Assembly: GCA_028752905.1 (NCBI GenBank) | Contig: JAQNBH010000007.1 | Location: 45,178,910-45,242,909 of the forward strand | Reading direction: 5' to 3' | Origin: Cladorhizidae sp. MBARI D1340-BT2 | Taxonomy: Eukaryota; Porifera; Demospongiae; Poecilosclerida; Cladorhizidae | DNA length: 64,000 nt | Shown here: positions 23,129 through 36,003 of the stretch, piece after piece | Layout: every line of letters begins with the position of its first letter | Numbering within the stretch: position 1 is the first letter of the stretch | Made by a program: the position numbers and the translations under genes | Notes under the pieces: model-generated | The model's database searches: none | What the model saw: only the letters and a program-made list of their open reading frames with translations | Told to the model about the DNA's origin: nothing

Positions 23129-23234
23129 CTGTATGGTTAACAAAGTATGACATGTGTTCATGTGTTGGGACAATGTGTTGTACATGTCAGCAACATACAC
23201 AGATGTGCCGATATGTATGGTGGGATTCACCAAG

Positions 23235-23690
23235 AATCTAGTTAGGACTAGTTGATCACAATATAGAGGCTCCTAGTTGATCACAATATAGAGGCTCCTA
23301 GTTGATCACAATATAGAGGCTCCTAGTTGATCACAATATAGAGGCTCCTAGTTGATAACAATATAGAGGCTCCTAGTCGATCACAATATAGAGACTTCTA
23401 GTTCATCACAATATATAGGCTCTTAGTTGATCACAATATAGAGGCTCCTAGTTGATCACAATATAGAGGCTCCTAGTTGATCACAATATAGAGGCTCCTA
23501 GTTGATCACAATATAGAGGCTCTTAGTTGATCACAATATAGAGGCTCCTAGTTGATCACAATATAGAGACTCCTAGTTGATCACAATATAGAGGCTCCTA
23601 GTTGATCACAATATAGAGGCTCCTAGTTGATCACAATATAGAGGCTCCTAGTTGATCACAATATAGAAGCGATCACAATATAGAGGTGCC
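23235..23690. repeat. 25-bp minisatellite, about 18 copies
   Basis: The unit is GATCACAATATAGAGGCTCC plus TAGTT. Confidence 0.95.
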
Positions 23691-23697
23691 TAGTTAG

Positions 23698-23757
23698 GAC
23701 TTTGGAGCTCCGTAGATTCTGCACACTTCACTGTATGGACTTGATATATAGCTCAAA
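23698..23757 (-). repeat. Copy of a ~60-bp dispersed motif (minus orientation)
   Basis: GGACTTTGGAGCTCCGTAGA then TTCTGCACACTTCACTGTAT is the reverse complement of the sequence at 25329-25393, with few mismatches. The two copies face each other across the 28-bp array. Shorter, more diverged copies are at 61.06 and 61.16 kb. Confidence 0.75.
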
Positions 23758-23795
23758 TGATTGATCTCTCTGTGCTCTCTTTTGATAATAAGCAG

Positions 23796-23834
23796 GTCAA
23801 AGTTACCAGCAGCCAGAGCCTGGACTGGCTACTG
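23796..23834 (+). CDS. Candidate 39-nt internal exon, unidentified
   Basis: The acceptor has a good pyrimidine tract (tctctctgtgctctcttttg...aagcag) and the donor CTG/gtatgc is good. Frame 0 reads VKVTSSQSLDWLL with phase 0 at both ends, compatible with the TMEM9-like exon 4, but there is no family motif, so membership in that gene is unproven. Confidence 0.3.
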
Positions 23835-23871
23835 GTATGCTTCCTCATGGGAAAGTGCTGCATTGTGTGGT

Positions 23872-25074
23872 GGAGTGTGTGTGCTGGTGATCATGCAGTG
23901 TGTGGTGTGTGCTGGTGATCATGCAGTGTGTGGTGTGTGCTGGTGATCATGCAGTGTGTGGTGTGTGCTGGTGTTCATGCAGTGTGTGGTGTGTGCTGGT
24001 GATCATGCAGTGTGTGGTGTGTGCTGGTGATCATGCAGTGTGTGGTGTGTGCTGGTGATCATGCAGTGTGTGGTGTGTGCTGGTGATCATGCAGTGTGTG
24101 GTGTGTGCTGGTGTTCATGCAGTGTGTGGTGTGTGCTGGTGGTCATGCAGTGTGTGGTGTGTGCTGGTGATCATGCAGTGTGTGGTGTGTGCTGGTGGTC
24201 ATGCAGTGTGTGGTGTGTGATGGTGATCATGCAGTGTGTGGTGTGTGCTGGTGATCATGCAGTGTGTGGTGGGTGCTGGTGATCATGCAGTGTGTGGTGT
24301 GTGCTGGTGATTATGCAGTGTGTGGTGTGTGCTGGTGATCATGCAGTGTGTGGTGTGTGCTGGTGATCATGCAGTGTGTGGTGTGTGCTGGTGATCATGC
24401 AGTGTGTGGTGTGTGCTGGTGATCATGCAGTGTGTGGTGTGTGCTGGTGATCATGCAGTGTGTGGTGGGTGCTGGTGATCATGCAGTGTGTGGTGTGTGC
24501 TGGTGATCATGCAGTGTGTGGTGTGTGCTGGTGATCATGCAGTGTGTGGTGTGTGCTGGTGTTCATGCAGTGTGTGGTGTGTGCTGGTGTTCATGCAGTG
24601 TGTGGTGGGTGCTGGTGATCATGCAGTGTGTGGTGTGTGCTGGTGATCATGCAGTGTGTGGTGGGTGCTGGTGATCATGCAGTGTGTGGTGTGTGCTGGT
24701 GATCATGCAGTGTGTGGTGTGTGCTGGTGTTCATGCAGTGTGTGGTGTGTGCTGGTGTTCATGCAGTGTCTGGTAGGTGCTGGTGATCATGCAGTGTGTG
24801 GTGTGTGCTGGTGATCATGCAGTGTGTGGTGTGTGCTGGTGATCATGCAGTGTGTGGTGTGTGCTGGTGATCATGCAGTGTGTGGTGTGTGCTGGTGATC
24901 ATGCAGTGTGTGGTGTGTGCTGGTGATCATGCAGTGTGTGGTGTGTGCTGGTGATCATGCAGTGTGTGGTGTGTGCTGGTGTTCATGCAGTGTGTGGTGG
25001 GTGCTGGTGATCATGCAGTGTGTGGTGTGTGCTGGTGATCATGCAGTGTGTGGTGTGTGCTGGTGATCATGCAG
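23872..25074. repeat. 28-bp minisatellite, about 43 copies
   Basis: The unit is GTGCT plus GGTGATCATGCAGTGTGTGG and TGT. Variants are mostly GTTCATG or GGTCATG for GATCATG, and GGGTGC for GTGTGC. Very homogeneous. Confidence 0.97.
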
Positions 25075-25328
25075 TCATGTGCACATTATCTTCAGTGCAC
25101 GCTCACTACTTGTCACATTTTAGCACCTAATGAAAACACCGAGCAGGGCTAGGGTTGTGGGTGTGGCTAGGGTTGGAGGTGTGGCTAGGGTTGGAGGTGT
25201 GGCTAGGGACAGGGTTGGGTGTATGGCTAGGGCTGGGCTTCCTCTAGCCACAGATGCTAATTTCAACTCCTTAGCACTTTGGCATAGTACATTTGTAATC
25301 TAATGAGAGCACACAGAGAGGCCATCTT

Positions 25329-25393
25329 TCGAGCTATAATTATATAAAGTCCATATAGTGAAGTGTGCAGGATCTATGGAGCTCCAAAGTGGT
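25329..25393 (+). repeat. Copy of the ~60-bp dispersed motif (plus orientation)
   Basis: GAGCTATAATTATATAAAGT then CCATATAGTGAAGTGTGCAG, ending GGAGCTCCAAAGT. Inverted partner of 23698-23757. Confidence 0.75.
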
Positions 25394-25805
25394 AACTACA
25401 ATGGTTTGTTAGTGTTAGTAGTTCATAATTTCAATCTCTGCCCCTCCCCCCCTTCATGCATCCACTTACATCAACAAAAACAGTCCTTCTCTAGTGCTTG
25501 TGTTGCTCTGGCGATCACAGTTGTTATAGCCACTCAACACTAGCAATGTAAATGACTTTGAAGCGATTTCACTTCACATTCCAACCAAAACAAAACATGT
25601 CCATATATGGCTAAACAAAACATGTCCATATATGGCTAAACAAACAAAAATACATTAGAGATAAGTGCACATTAGATAAGTGTACATTAGAGATATACAT
25701 AGAGGTAAGTGCAAGAAATAAGAGAGTGAATGGGCAACATTTATATACGCACATGATCGGCCACAGCAACAATGTGTCACTAAGATATCTCACCGCTGTC
25801 ACCAG

Positions 25806-25847
25806 TTGTCAGGAATGTACTCGGACTCCACTAGTGTGCAAGGATAA
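25806..25847 (+). CDS. Weak candidate terminal exon
   Basis: After tctcaccgctgtcaccag, frame 0 reads LSGMYSDSTSVQG then TAA. Phase 0 would join to 23796-23834 or to the TMEM9-like exon 4. Short; no homology; reported only because the acceptor is good. Confidence 0.2.
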   Translation: MSGMYSDSTSVQG

Positions 25848-25929
25848 TGAAACCACCTGTTAGACCCCCCCCCCCCCCCCCCCCCCCCCCCCAAATCTGG
25901 TCAGCCGTGTTCAGACCCTCTCCCCCTTG

Positions 25930-26490
25930 AGAGATGTACACACATAGACACATGCATCATAAGTAGTATTATTAGAGTATACACACATGCCTATGTATTC
26001 ATATATACACATAGACACAGGCATCATAAGTAGTATTACTAGAGTATACACACGTGCCTATGTATTCATACACACATAGACACATGCATCATAAGTAGTA
26101 TTATTAGAGTATACACACATGCCTATGTATTCATGTATACACATAGACACATGCATCATAAGTAGTATTATTAGAGTATACACACATGCCTATGTATTCA
26201 TATATACACATAGACACATGCATCATAAGTAGTATTACTAGAGTATACATACATGCCTATGTATTCATATATACACATAGACACATGCATCATAAGTAGT
26301 ATTACTAGAGTATACACACGTGCCTATGTATTCATATATACACATAGACACATGCATCATAAGTATTATTATTAGAGTATACACACATGCCTATGTATTC
26401 ATATATACACATAGACACATGCATCATAAGTAGTATTATTAGAGTATACACACATGCCTATGTATTCATATACACACATAGACACATGCT
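25930..26490. repeat. 67-bp minisatellite, about 8.5 copies
   Basis: The unit contains ACACACATGCCTATGTATTC, ATATATACACATAGACACAT and GCATCATAAGTAGTATTATT. Copies are more than 90 percent identical by eye. Confidence 0.96.
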
Positions 26491-26588
26491 GTAGAGTTCC
26501 CTGGTTATGTTGATGTGATGTCGTCTATTGTCGCAGGAGTCAGCTTCTGAGGAAACCAACTGATACACAAGTGTTATAAGTATACATG

Positions 26589-26865
26589 AACTAGCAGAGT
26601 TTCCCGGCATTGCCCGGGAAATGATAAAATATCAGCCGAGAGCACAAAATGAGAATGCCCCTCCCCTCCCCTCCGCCCAACTGTTGAATCCCAATGTTAC
26701 CCTCTCAAACCCGGTAAGGTAAGTCACTATTCATAGCTTCCTAGACCAAATAGACAACCTGAACCAGTCCAGTCCAAGATGACGACGCCCTCCCAAATCA
26801 TGCACCTAGGTGTTTTCCTAATAGAGTAGGCTAGAAGCAGCCTCGCTGGCAGGTGCTTGCTTTAG
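26589..26865. repeat. Second copy of the CCCGGCATTGCCCGGG dispersed repeat
   Basis: ACTAGCAGAGTTTCCCGGCA then TTGCCCGGG forms a palindromic box. GAGCACAAAAT follows 30 bp later, then GACGACGCCCTCCCAAATC and GGCTAGAAGCAGCC. Box order matches 12716-13330 but without the internal tandem expansions, so this is closer to the single-copy element. Confidence 0.8.
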
Positions 26866-26879
26866 GTGGGGTCCAGCAT

Positions 26880-27703
26880 AACTAGCGTATGTGATGGGCC
26901 CATGTGGCTAGCATATGTGATGGGCCCATGTGGCTAGCATATGTGATGGGCCCATGTGGCTAGCATATGTGATGGGCCCATGTGGCTAGCATATGTTATG
27001 GGCCCACATGGCTAGCATATGTGATGGGCCCACGTGGCTAGCATATATGTGATGGGCCCACGTGGCTAGCATATGTGATTGGCCCACGTGGCTAGTGTAT
27101 GTGATGGGCCCATGTGGCTAGCATATGTGATGGGCCCACGTGGCTAGCATATGTGATGGGCCCATGTGGCTAGCATATGTGATGGGCCCACGTGGCTAGC
27201 ATATGTGATGGGCCCACGTGGCTAGTGTATGTGATGGGCCCACGTGGCTAGCATATGTGATGGGCCCACGTAGCTAGCATATGTGATGGGCCTACATAGC
27301 TAGCGTATGTGATGGGCCTACATAGCTAGCATATGTGATGGGCCCACGTAGCTAGCATATGTGATGGGGCCATGTGGCTAGCATATGTGATGGGCCCATG
27401 TGGCTAGCATATGTGATGGGCCCACGTGGCTAGCATATGTGATGGACCCACGTGGCCAGCATATGTGATGGGCCCACGTGGCTAGCATATGTGATGGGCC
27501 CACGTGGCTAGCATATGTGATGGGCCCATAGCATATGTGATGGGCCCACATGGCTAGCATATGTGATGGGCCCACATGGCTAGCATATGTGATGGACCCA
27601 CGTGGCTAGAATATGTGATGGGCCCACATGGCTAGCGTATGTGATGGGCCCTCGTGGCTAGCGTATGTGATGGGCCCACGTAGCTAGCATATGTGATGGA
27701 GCT
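26880..27703. repeat. 26-bp minisatellite, about 31 copies
   Basis: The unit is GATGGGCCCACGTGGCTAGC plus ATATGT. Each standard unit has an ApaI-type GGGCCC, often an E-box CACGTG (alternating with CATGTG), and GCTAGC, three palindromes in 20 bp. Confidence 0.97.
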
Positions 27704-27794
27704 AGCATTGTTCGTTGCTGATGTTGCTGTGTGCGTTATTTGTGTGGAATCGTCACGAACATGAACACGAATGCACTAACTGGTGTAGTCTTAA

Positions 27795-30700
27795 ACAAAA
27801 TGGCTATGTCTGGGGAGTTCACTGCTACCTAATGCAACATAGCTCATGTCTGGGGAGTTCACTGCTACCTAATGCAGCATAGCTCATGTCTGGGGGAGTT
27901 CACTGCTACCTAATGCAGCATAGCTCATGTCTGGGGTATTCACTGCTACCTAATGCAGCATAGCTCATGTCTGGGGAGTTCACTGCTACCTAATGCAACA
28001 TAGCTCATGTCTGGGGGAGTTCACTGCTACCTAATGCAACATAGCTCATGTCTGGGGGAGTTCACTGCTACCTAATGCAGCATAGCTCATGTCTGGGGGA
28101 GTTCACTGCTACCTAATGCAACATAGCTCATGTCTGGGGAGTTCACTGCTACCTAATGCAGCATAGCTCATGTCTGGGGAGTTCACTGCTACCTAATGCA
28201 TGCACATAGCTCATGTCTGGGGAGTTCACTGCTACCTCACTGCAACATAGCTCATGTCTGGGAGTCACTGCTGCTGATCCTAATGCAACATAGCTCATGT
28301 CTGGGGAGTTCACTGCTACCTAATGCAGCATAGCTCATGTCTGGGGAGTTCACTGCTACCTAATGCAGCATAGCTCATGTCTGGGGAGTTCACTGCTACC
28401 TAATGCAACATAGCTCATGTCTGGGGAGTTCACTGCTACCTAATGCAACATAGCTCATGTCTGGGGGAGTTCACTGCTACCTAATGCAACATAGCTCATG
28501 TCTGGGGGAGTTCACTGCTACCTAATGCAACATAGCTCATGTCTGGTGGAGTTCACTGCTACCTAATGCAACATAGCTCATGTCTGGGGACACTGCTACC
28601 TAATGCAACATAGCTCATGTCTGGTGGAGCTCACTGCTACCTAATGCAGCATAGCTCATGTCTGGGGAGTTCACTGCTACCTAATGCAACATAGCTCATG
28701 TCTGGTGGGAGTTCACTGCTACCTAATGCAGCATAGCTCATGTCTGGGGAGTTCACTGCTACCTAATGCAGCATAGCTCATGTCTGGGGGAGTTCACTGC
28801 TACCTAATGCAACATAGCTCATGTCTGGGGGAGTTCACTGCTACCTAATGCAGCATAGCTCATGTCTGGGGGAGTTCACTGCTACCTAATGCAGCATAGC
28901 TCATGTCTGGGGGAGTTCACTGCTACCTAATGCAACATAGCTCATGTCTGGTGGAGTTCACTGCTACCTAATGCAGCATAGCTCATGTCTGGGGGAGTTC
29001 ACTGCTACCTAATGCAACATAGCTCATGTCTGGGGGAGTTCACTGCTACCTAATGCAACATAGCTCATGTCTGGGGGAGTTCACTGCTACCTAATGCAGC
29101 ATAGCTCATGTCTGGGGAGTTCACTGCTACCTAATGCAACATAGCTCATGTCTGGGGGAGTTCACTGCTACCTAATGCAGCATAGCTCATGTCTGGGGGA
29201 GTTCACTGCTACCTAATGCAACATAGCTCATGTCTGGTGGAGTTCACTGCTACCTAATGCAACATAGCTCATGTCTGGTGGAGTTCACTGCTACCTAATG
29301 CAACATAGCTCATGTCTGGGGGAGTTCACTGCTACCTAATGCAACATAGCTCATGTCTGGGGGAGTTCACTGCTACCTAATGCAACATAGCTCATGTCTG
29401 GGGGAGTTCACTGCTACCTAATGCAACATAGCTCATGTCTGGGGGAGTTCACTGCTACCTAATGCAGCATAGCTCATGTCTGGGGGAGTTCACTGCTACC
29501 TAATGCAGCATAGCTCATGTCTGGGGGAGTTCACTGCTACCTAATGCTGCATAGCTCATGTTCGGGGAGTTCACTGCTACCTAATGCAGCATAGCTCATG
29601 TCTGGGGGAGTTCACTGCTACCTAATGCAGCATAGCTCATGTCTGGTGGAGTTCACTGCTACCTAATGCAGCATAGCTCATGTCTGGGGGAGTTCACTGC
29701 TACCTAATGCAACATAGCTCATGTCTGGGGGAGTTCACTGCTACCTAATGCAACATAGCTCATGTCTGGGGAGTTCACTGCTACCTAATGCAGCATAGCT
29801 CATGTCTGGGGGAGTTCACTGCTACCTAATGCAACATAGCTCATGTCTGGGGGAGTTCACTGCTACCTAATGCAGCATAGCTCATGTCTGGGGAGTTCAC
29901 TGCTACCTAATGCAGCATAGCTCATGTCTGGGGGAGTTCACTGCTACCTAATGCAGCATAGCTCATGTCTGGGGGAGTTCACTGCTACCTAATGCAGCAT
30001 AGCTCATGTCTGGGGAGTTCACTGCTACCTAATGCAACATAGCTCATGTCTGGGGGAGTTCACTGCTACCTAATGCAACATAGCTCATGTCTGGGGGGAG
30101 TTCACTGCTACCTAATGCAACATAGCTCATGTCTGGGGGAGTTCACTGCTACCTAATGCAACATAGCTCATGTCTGGGGGAGTTCACTGCTACCTAATGC
30201 AACATAGCTCATGTCTGGGGGAGTTCACTGCTACCTAATGCAACATAGCTCATGTCTGGGGGAGTTCACTGCTACCTAATGCAACATAGCTCATGTCTGG
30301 GGGAGTTCACTGCTACCTAATGCAACATAGCTCATGTCTGGGGGAGTTCACTGCTACCTAATGCAACATAGCTCATGTCTGGGGGAGTTCACTGCTACCT
30401 AATGCAGCATAGCTCATGTCTGGGGAGTTCACTGCTACCTAATGCAACATAGCTCATGTCTGGGGGAGTTCACTGCTACCTAATGCAACATAGCTCATGT
30501 CTGGGGAGTTCACTGCTACCTAATGCAGCATAGCTCATGTCTGGGGGAGTTCACTGCTACCTAATGCAACATAGCTCATGTCTGGGGGAGTTCACTGCTA
30601 CCTAATGCAACATAGCTCATGTCTGGGGGAGTTCACTGCTACCTAATGCAACATAGCTCATGTCTGGGGGAGTTCACTGCTACCTAATGCTGCATAGCTC

Positions 30701-33700
30701 ATGTCTGGTGGAGTTCACTGCTACCTAATGCAGCATAGCTCATGTCTGGGGGAGTTCACTGCTACCTAATGCAACATAGCTCATGTCTGGGGGAGTTCAC
30801 TGCTACCTAATGCAGCATAGCTCATGTCTGGGGGAGTTCACTGCTACCTAATGCAACATAGCTCATGTCTGGGGAGTTCACTGCTACCTAATGCAACATA
30901 GCTCATGTCTGGGGGAGTTCACTGCTACCTAATGCAACATAGCTCATGTCTGGGGGAGTTCACTGCTACCTAATGCAACATAGCTCATGTCTGGGGGAGT
31001 TCACTGCTACCTAATGCAACATAGCTCATGTCTGGGGGAGTTCACTGCTACCTAATGTAGCATAGCTCATGTCTGGGGGAGTTCACTGCTACCTAATGCA
31101 ACATAGCTCATGTCTGGGGGAGTTCACTGCTACCTAATGCAGCATAGCTCATGTCTGGGGGAGTTCACTGCTACCTAATGCAACATAGCTCATGTCTGGG
31201 GGAGTTCACTGCTACCTAATGCAACATAGCTCATGTCTGGGGGAGTTCACTGCTACCTAATGCAGCATAGCTCATGTCTGGGGGAGTTCACTGCTACCTA
31301 ATGCAACATAGCTCATGTCTGGGGAGTTCACTGCTACCTAATGCAGCATAGCTCATGTCTGGGGAGTTCACTGCTACCTAATGCAACATAGCTCATGTCT
31401 GGTGGAGTTCACTGCTACCTAATGCAACATAGCTCATGTCTGGGGGAGTTCACTGCTACCTAATGCAACATAGCTCATGTCTGGGGAGTTCACTGCTACC
31501 TAATGCAGCATAGCTCATGTCTGGGGGAGTTCACTGCTACCTAATGCAACATAGCTCATGTCTGGGGGAGTTCACTGCTACCTAATGCAGCATAGCTCAT
31601 GTCTGGGGGAGTTCACTGCTACCTAATGCAGCATAGCTCATGTCTGGGGGAGTTCACTGCTACCTAATGCAGCATAGCTCATGTCTGGGGAGTTCACTGC
31701 TACCTAATGCAGCATAGCTCATGTCTGGGGGAGTTCACTGCTACCTAATGCAACATAGCTCATGTCTGGGGGAGTTCACTGCTACCTAATGCAACATAGC
31801 TCATGTCTGGGGAGTTCACTGCTACCTAATGCAACATAGCTCATGTCTGGGGGAGTTCACTGCTACCTAATGCAACATAGCTCATGTCTGGGGGAGTTCA
31901 CTGCTACCTAATGCAACATAGCTCATGTCTGGGGAGTTCACTGCTACCTAATGCAGCATAGCTCATGTCTGGGGAGTTCACTGCTACCTAATGCAGCATA
32001 GCTCATGTCTGGGGGAGTTCACTGCTACCTAATGCAGCATAGCTCATGTCTGGGGGAGTTCACTGCTACCTAATGCAGCATAGCTCATGTCTGGGGAGTT
32101 CACTGCTACCTAATGCAGCATAGCTCATGTCTGGGGGAGTTCACTGCTACCTAATGCAGCATAGCTCATGTCTGGGGGAGTTCACTGCTACCTAATGCAA
32201 CATAGCTCATGTCTGGGGACACTGCTACCTAATGCAGCATAGCTCATGTCTGGGGGAGTTCACTGCTACCTAATGCAACATAGCTCATGTCTGGGGAGTC
32301 ACTGCTACCTAATGCAACATAGCTCATGTCTGGGGGAGTTCACTGCTACCTAATGCAACATAGCTCATGTCTGGGGGAGTTCACTGCTACCTAATGCAGC
32401 ATAGCTCATGTCTGGGGGAGTTCACTGCTACCTAATGCAACATAGCTCATGTCTGGGGGAGTTCACTGCTACCTAATGCAACATAGCTCATGTCTGGGGG
32501 AGTTCACTGCTACCTAATGCAACATAGCTCATGTCTGGGGGAGTTCACTGCTACCTAATGCAACATAGCTCATGTCTGGGGAGTTCACTGCTACCTAATG
32601 CAGCATAGCTCATGTCTGGGGGAGTTCACTGCTACCTAATGCAGCATAGCTCATGTCTGGGGAGTTCACTGCTACCTAATGCAGCATAGCTCATGTCTGG
32701 GGGAGTTCACTGCTACCTAATGCAACATAGCTCATGTCTGGTGGAGTTCACTGCTACCTAATGCAACATAGCTCATGTCTGGGGAGTTCACTGCTACCTA
32801 ATGCAGCATAGCTCATGTCTGGTGGAGTTCACTGCTACCTAATGCAACATAGCTCATGTCTGGGGGAGTTCACTGCTACCTAATGCAACATAGCTCATGT
32901 CTGGTGGAGTTCACTGCTACCTAATGCAACATAGCTCATGTCTGGGGAGTTCACTGCTACCTAATGCAGCATAGCTCATGTCTGGGGGAGTTCACTGCTA
33001 CCTAATGCAACATAGCTCATGTCTGGGGGAGTTCACTGCTACCTAATGCAGCATAGCTCATGTCTGGGGGAGTTCACTGCTACCTAATGCAGCATAGCTC
33101 ATGTCTGGGGGAGTTCACTGCTACCTAATGCAACATAGCTCATGTCTGGGGAGTTCACTGCTACCTAATGCAACATAGCTCATGTCTGGTGGAGTTCACT
33201 GCTACCTAATGCAACATAGCTCATGTCTGGGGAGTTCACTGCTACCTAATGCAGCATAGCTCATGTCTGGGGGAGTTCACTGCTACCTAATGCAACATAG
33301 CTCATGTCTGGGGGAGTTCACTGCTACCTAATGCAACATAGCTCATGTCTGGTGGAGTTCACTGCTACCTAATGCAACATAGCTCATGTCTGGGGAGTTC
33401 ACTGCTACCTAATGCAGCATAGCTCATGTCTGGGGAGTTCACTGCTACCTAATGCAACATAGCTCATGTCTGGGGGAGTTCACTGCTACCTAATGCAGCA
33501 TAGCTCATGTCTGGGGAGTTCACTGCTACCTAATGCAACATAGCTCATGTCTGGGGAGTTCACTGCTACCTAATGCAGCATAGCTCATGTCTGGTGGAGT
33601 TCACTGCTACCTAATGCAGCATAGCTCATGTCTGGGGGGAGTTCACTGCTACCTAATGCAACATAGCTCATGTCTGGGGGAGTTCACTGCTACCTAATGC

Positions 33701-35516
33701 AACATAGCTCATGTCTGGGGGAGTTCACTGCTACCTAATGCAACATAGCTCATGTCTGGGGGAGTTCACTGCTACCTAATGCAGCATAGCTCATGTCTGG
33801 GGGAGTTCACTGCTACCTAATGCAACATAGCTCATGTCTGGGGGAGTTCACTGCTACCTAATGCAACATAGCTCATGTCTGGGGGAGTTCACTGCTACCT
33901 AATGCAACATAGCTCATGTCTGGTGGAGTTCACTGCTACCTAATGCAGCATAGCTCATGTCTGGGGGAGTTCACTGCTACCTAATGCAACATAGCTCATG
34001 TCTGGGGAGTTCACTGCTACCTAATGCAACATAGCTCATGTCTGGGGGGAGTTCACTGCTACCTAATGCAACATAGCTCATGTCTGGGGAGTTCACTGCT
34101 ACCTAATGCAGCATAGCTCATGTCTGGGGTATTCACTGCTACCTAATGCAACATAGCTCATGTCTGGGGGAGTTCACTGCTACCTAATGCAACATAGCTC
34201 ATGTCTGGGGGAGTTCACTGCTACCTAATGCAACATAGCTCATGTCTGGGGAGTTCACTGCTACCTAATGCAACATAGCTCATGTCTGGGGGAGTTCACT
34301 GCTACCTAATGCAACATAGCTCATGTCTGGTGGAGTTCACTGCTACCTAATGCAGCATAGCTCATGTCTGGGGGAGTTCACTGCTACCTAATGCAGCATA
34401 GCTCATGTCTGGGGGAGTTCACTGCTACCTAATGCAGCATAGCTCATGTCTGGTGGAGTTCACTGCTACCTAATGCAACATAGCTCATGTCTGGGGAGTT
34501 CACTGCTACCTAATGCAACATAGCTCATGTCTGGGGGAGTTCACTGCTACCTAATGCAGCATAGCTCATGTCTGGGGGAGTTCACTGCTACCTAATGCAA
34601 CATAGCTCATGTCTGGTGGAGTTCACTGCTACCTAATGCAACATAGCTCATGTCTGGGGAGTTCACTGCTACCTAATGCAGCATAGCTCATGTCTGGGGA
34701 GTTCACTGCTACCTAATGCAACATAGCTCATGTCTGGGGGAGTTCACTGCTACCTAATGCAACATAGCTCATGTCTGGGGGAGTTCACTGCTACCTAATG
34801 CAACATAGCTCATGTCTGGGGACACTGCTACCTAATGCAACATAGCTCATGTCTGGTGGAGTTCACTGCACCTAATGCAACATAGCTCATGTCTGGGGAG
34901 TTCACTGCTACCTAATGCAGCATAGCTCATGTCTGGGGAGTTCACTGCTACCTAATGCAACATAGCTCATGTCTGGGGGAGTTCACTGCTACCTAATGCA
35001 ACATAGCTCATGTCTGGGGAGTTCACTGCTACCTAATGCAACATAGCTCATGTCTGGGGGAGTTCACTGCTACCTAATGCAACATAGCTCATGTCTGGGG
35101 GAGTTCACTGCTACCTAATGCAGCATAGCTCATGTCTGGGGGAGTTCACTGCTACCTAATGCAACATAGCTCATGTCTGGGGGAGTTCACTGCTACCTAA
35201 TGCAACATAGCTCATGTCTGGTGGAGTTCACTGCTACCTAATGCAACATAGCTCATGTCTGGGGAGTTCACTGCTACCTAATGCAACATAGCTCATGTCT
35301 GGGGAGTTCACTGCTACCTAATGCAACATAGCTCATGTCTGGGGAGTTCACTGCTACCTAATGCAACATAGCTCATGTCTGGTGGAGTTCACTGCTACCT
35401 AATGCAGCATAGCTCATGTCTGGGGATCACTGCTACCTAATGCAGCATAGCTCATGTCTGGGAGTTCACTGCTACCTAATGCAACATAGCTCATGTCTGG
35501 GGGAGTTCACTGCTAC
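27795..35516. repeat. 40-41-bp minisatellite, about 190 copies, runs into assembly gap
   Basis: The unit contains TTCACTGCTACCTAATGC, A(A/G)CATAGCTCATGTCTG, then G3-6 and AG. Two variant classes dominate: GCAACATAG versus GCAGCATAG, and four or five G. Rarer copies have GTGGAG for GGGGAG or lack AGTT. It is the largest array in the window, and because it meets 100 N its true length is unknown. Confidence 0.98.
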
Positions 35517-35616
35517 NNNNNNNNNNNNNNNNNNNNNNNNNNNNNNNNNNNNNNNNNNNNNNNNNNNNNNNNNNNNNNNNNNNNNNNNNNNNNNNNNNNN
35601 NNNNNNNNNNNNNNNN
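35517..35616. other. Assembly gap, 100 N
   Basis: Exactly 100 N between two unrelated arrays, a conventional unknown-size scaffold gap. Confidence 0.99.
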
Positions 35617-35955
35617 AGGAGAGTGAAGCACATCTCCCTCCACACAGAGTGAAGGAGAGTGCAGCACATCTCCCTCCACACAGAGTGAAGGAGAGTGAAG
35701 CACATCTCCCTCCACACAGAGTGAAGGAGAGTGCAGCACATCTCCCCTCCACACAGAGTGAAGGAGAGTGAGCACATCTCCCTCCACACAGAGTGAAGGA
35801 GAGTGCAGCACATCTCCCTCCACACAGAGTGAAGGAGAGTGCAGCACATCTCCCCTCCACACAGAGTGAAGGAGAGTGCAGCACATCTCCCCTCCACACA
35901 GAGTGAAGGAGAGTGCAGCACATCTCCCTCCACACAGAGTGAAGGAGAGTGCAGC
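35617..35955. repeat. 36-bp minisatellite, about 9.5 copies
   Basis: The unit is GAGTGCAGCACATCTCCC then TCCACACAGAGTGAAGGA. It begins at the gap edge. Single-base indels (CTCCCCTCC) shift the frame between copies. Confidence 0.96.
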
Positions 35956-36003
35956 ACTGACACATGCTTAGTTACGAGGGGACGCATGCAAAGCTTCAGC
36001 TCA

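Larger units (their letters stand above)
25075..25928. other. Mixed unique sequence and short repeats
   Basis: Contains four copies of an 18-bp G-rich unit (GTGTGGCTAGGGTTGGAG, 25150-25240), the + oriented dispersed motif at 25329-25393, a twofold repeat (ACATGTCCATATATGGCTAA) near 25590-25640, and a run of 28 C (25865-25892). Apart from the weak candidate exon at 25806 I see no gene. Confidence 0.6.

Noticed and set aside
26534..26560. Terminal exon ESASEETN after tattgtcgcag
   Set aside because: Eight codons and an equally open alternative frame; too little to support a call.
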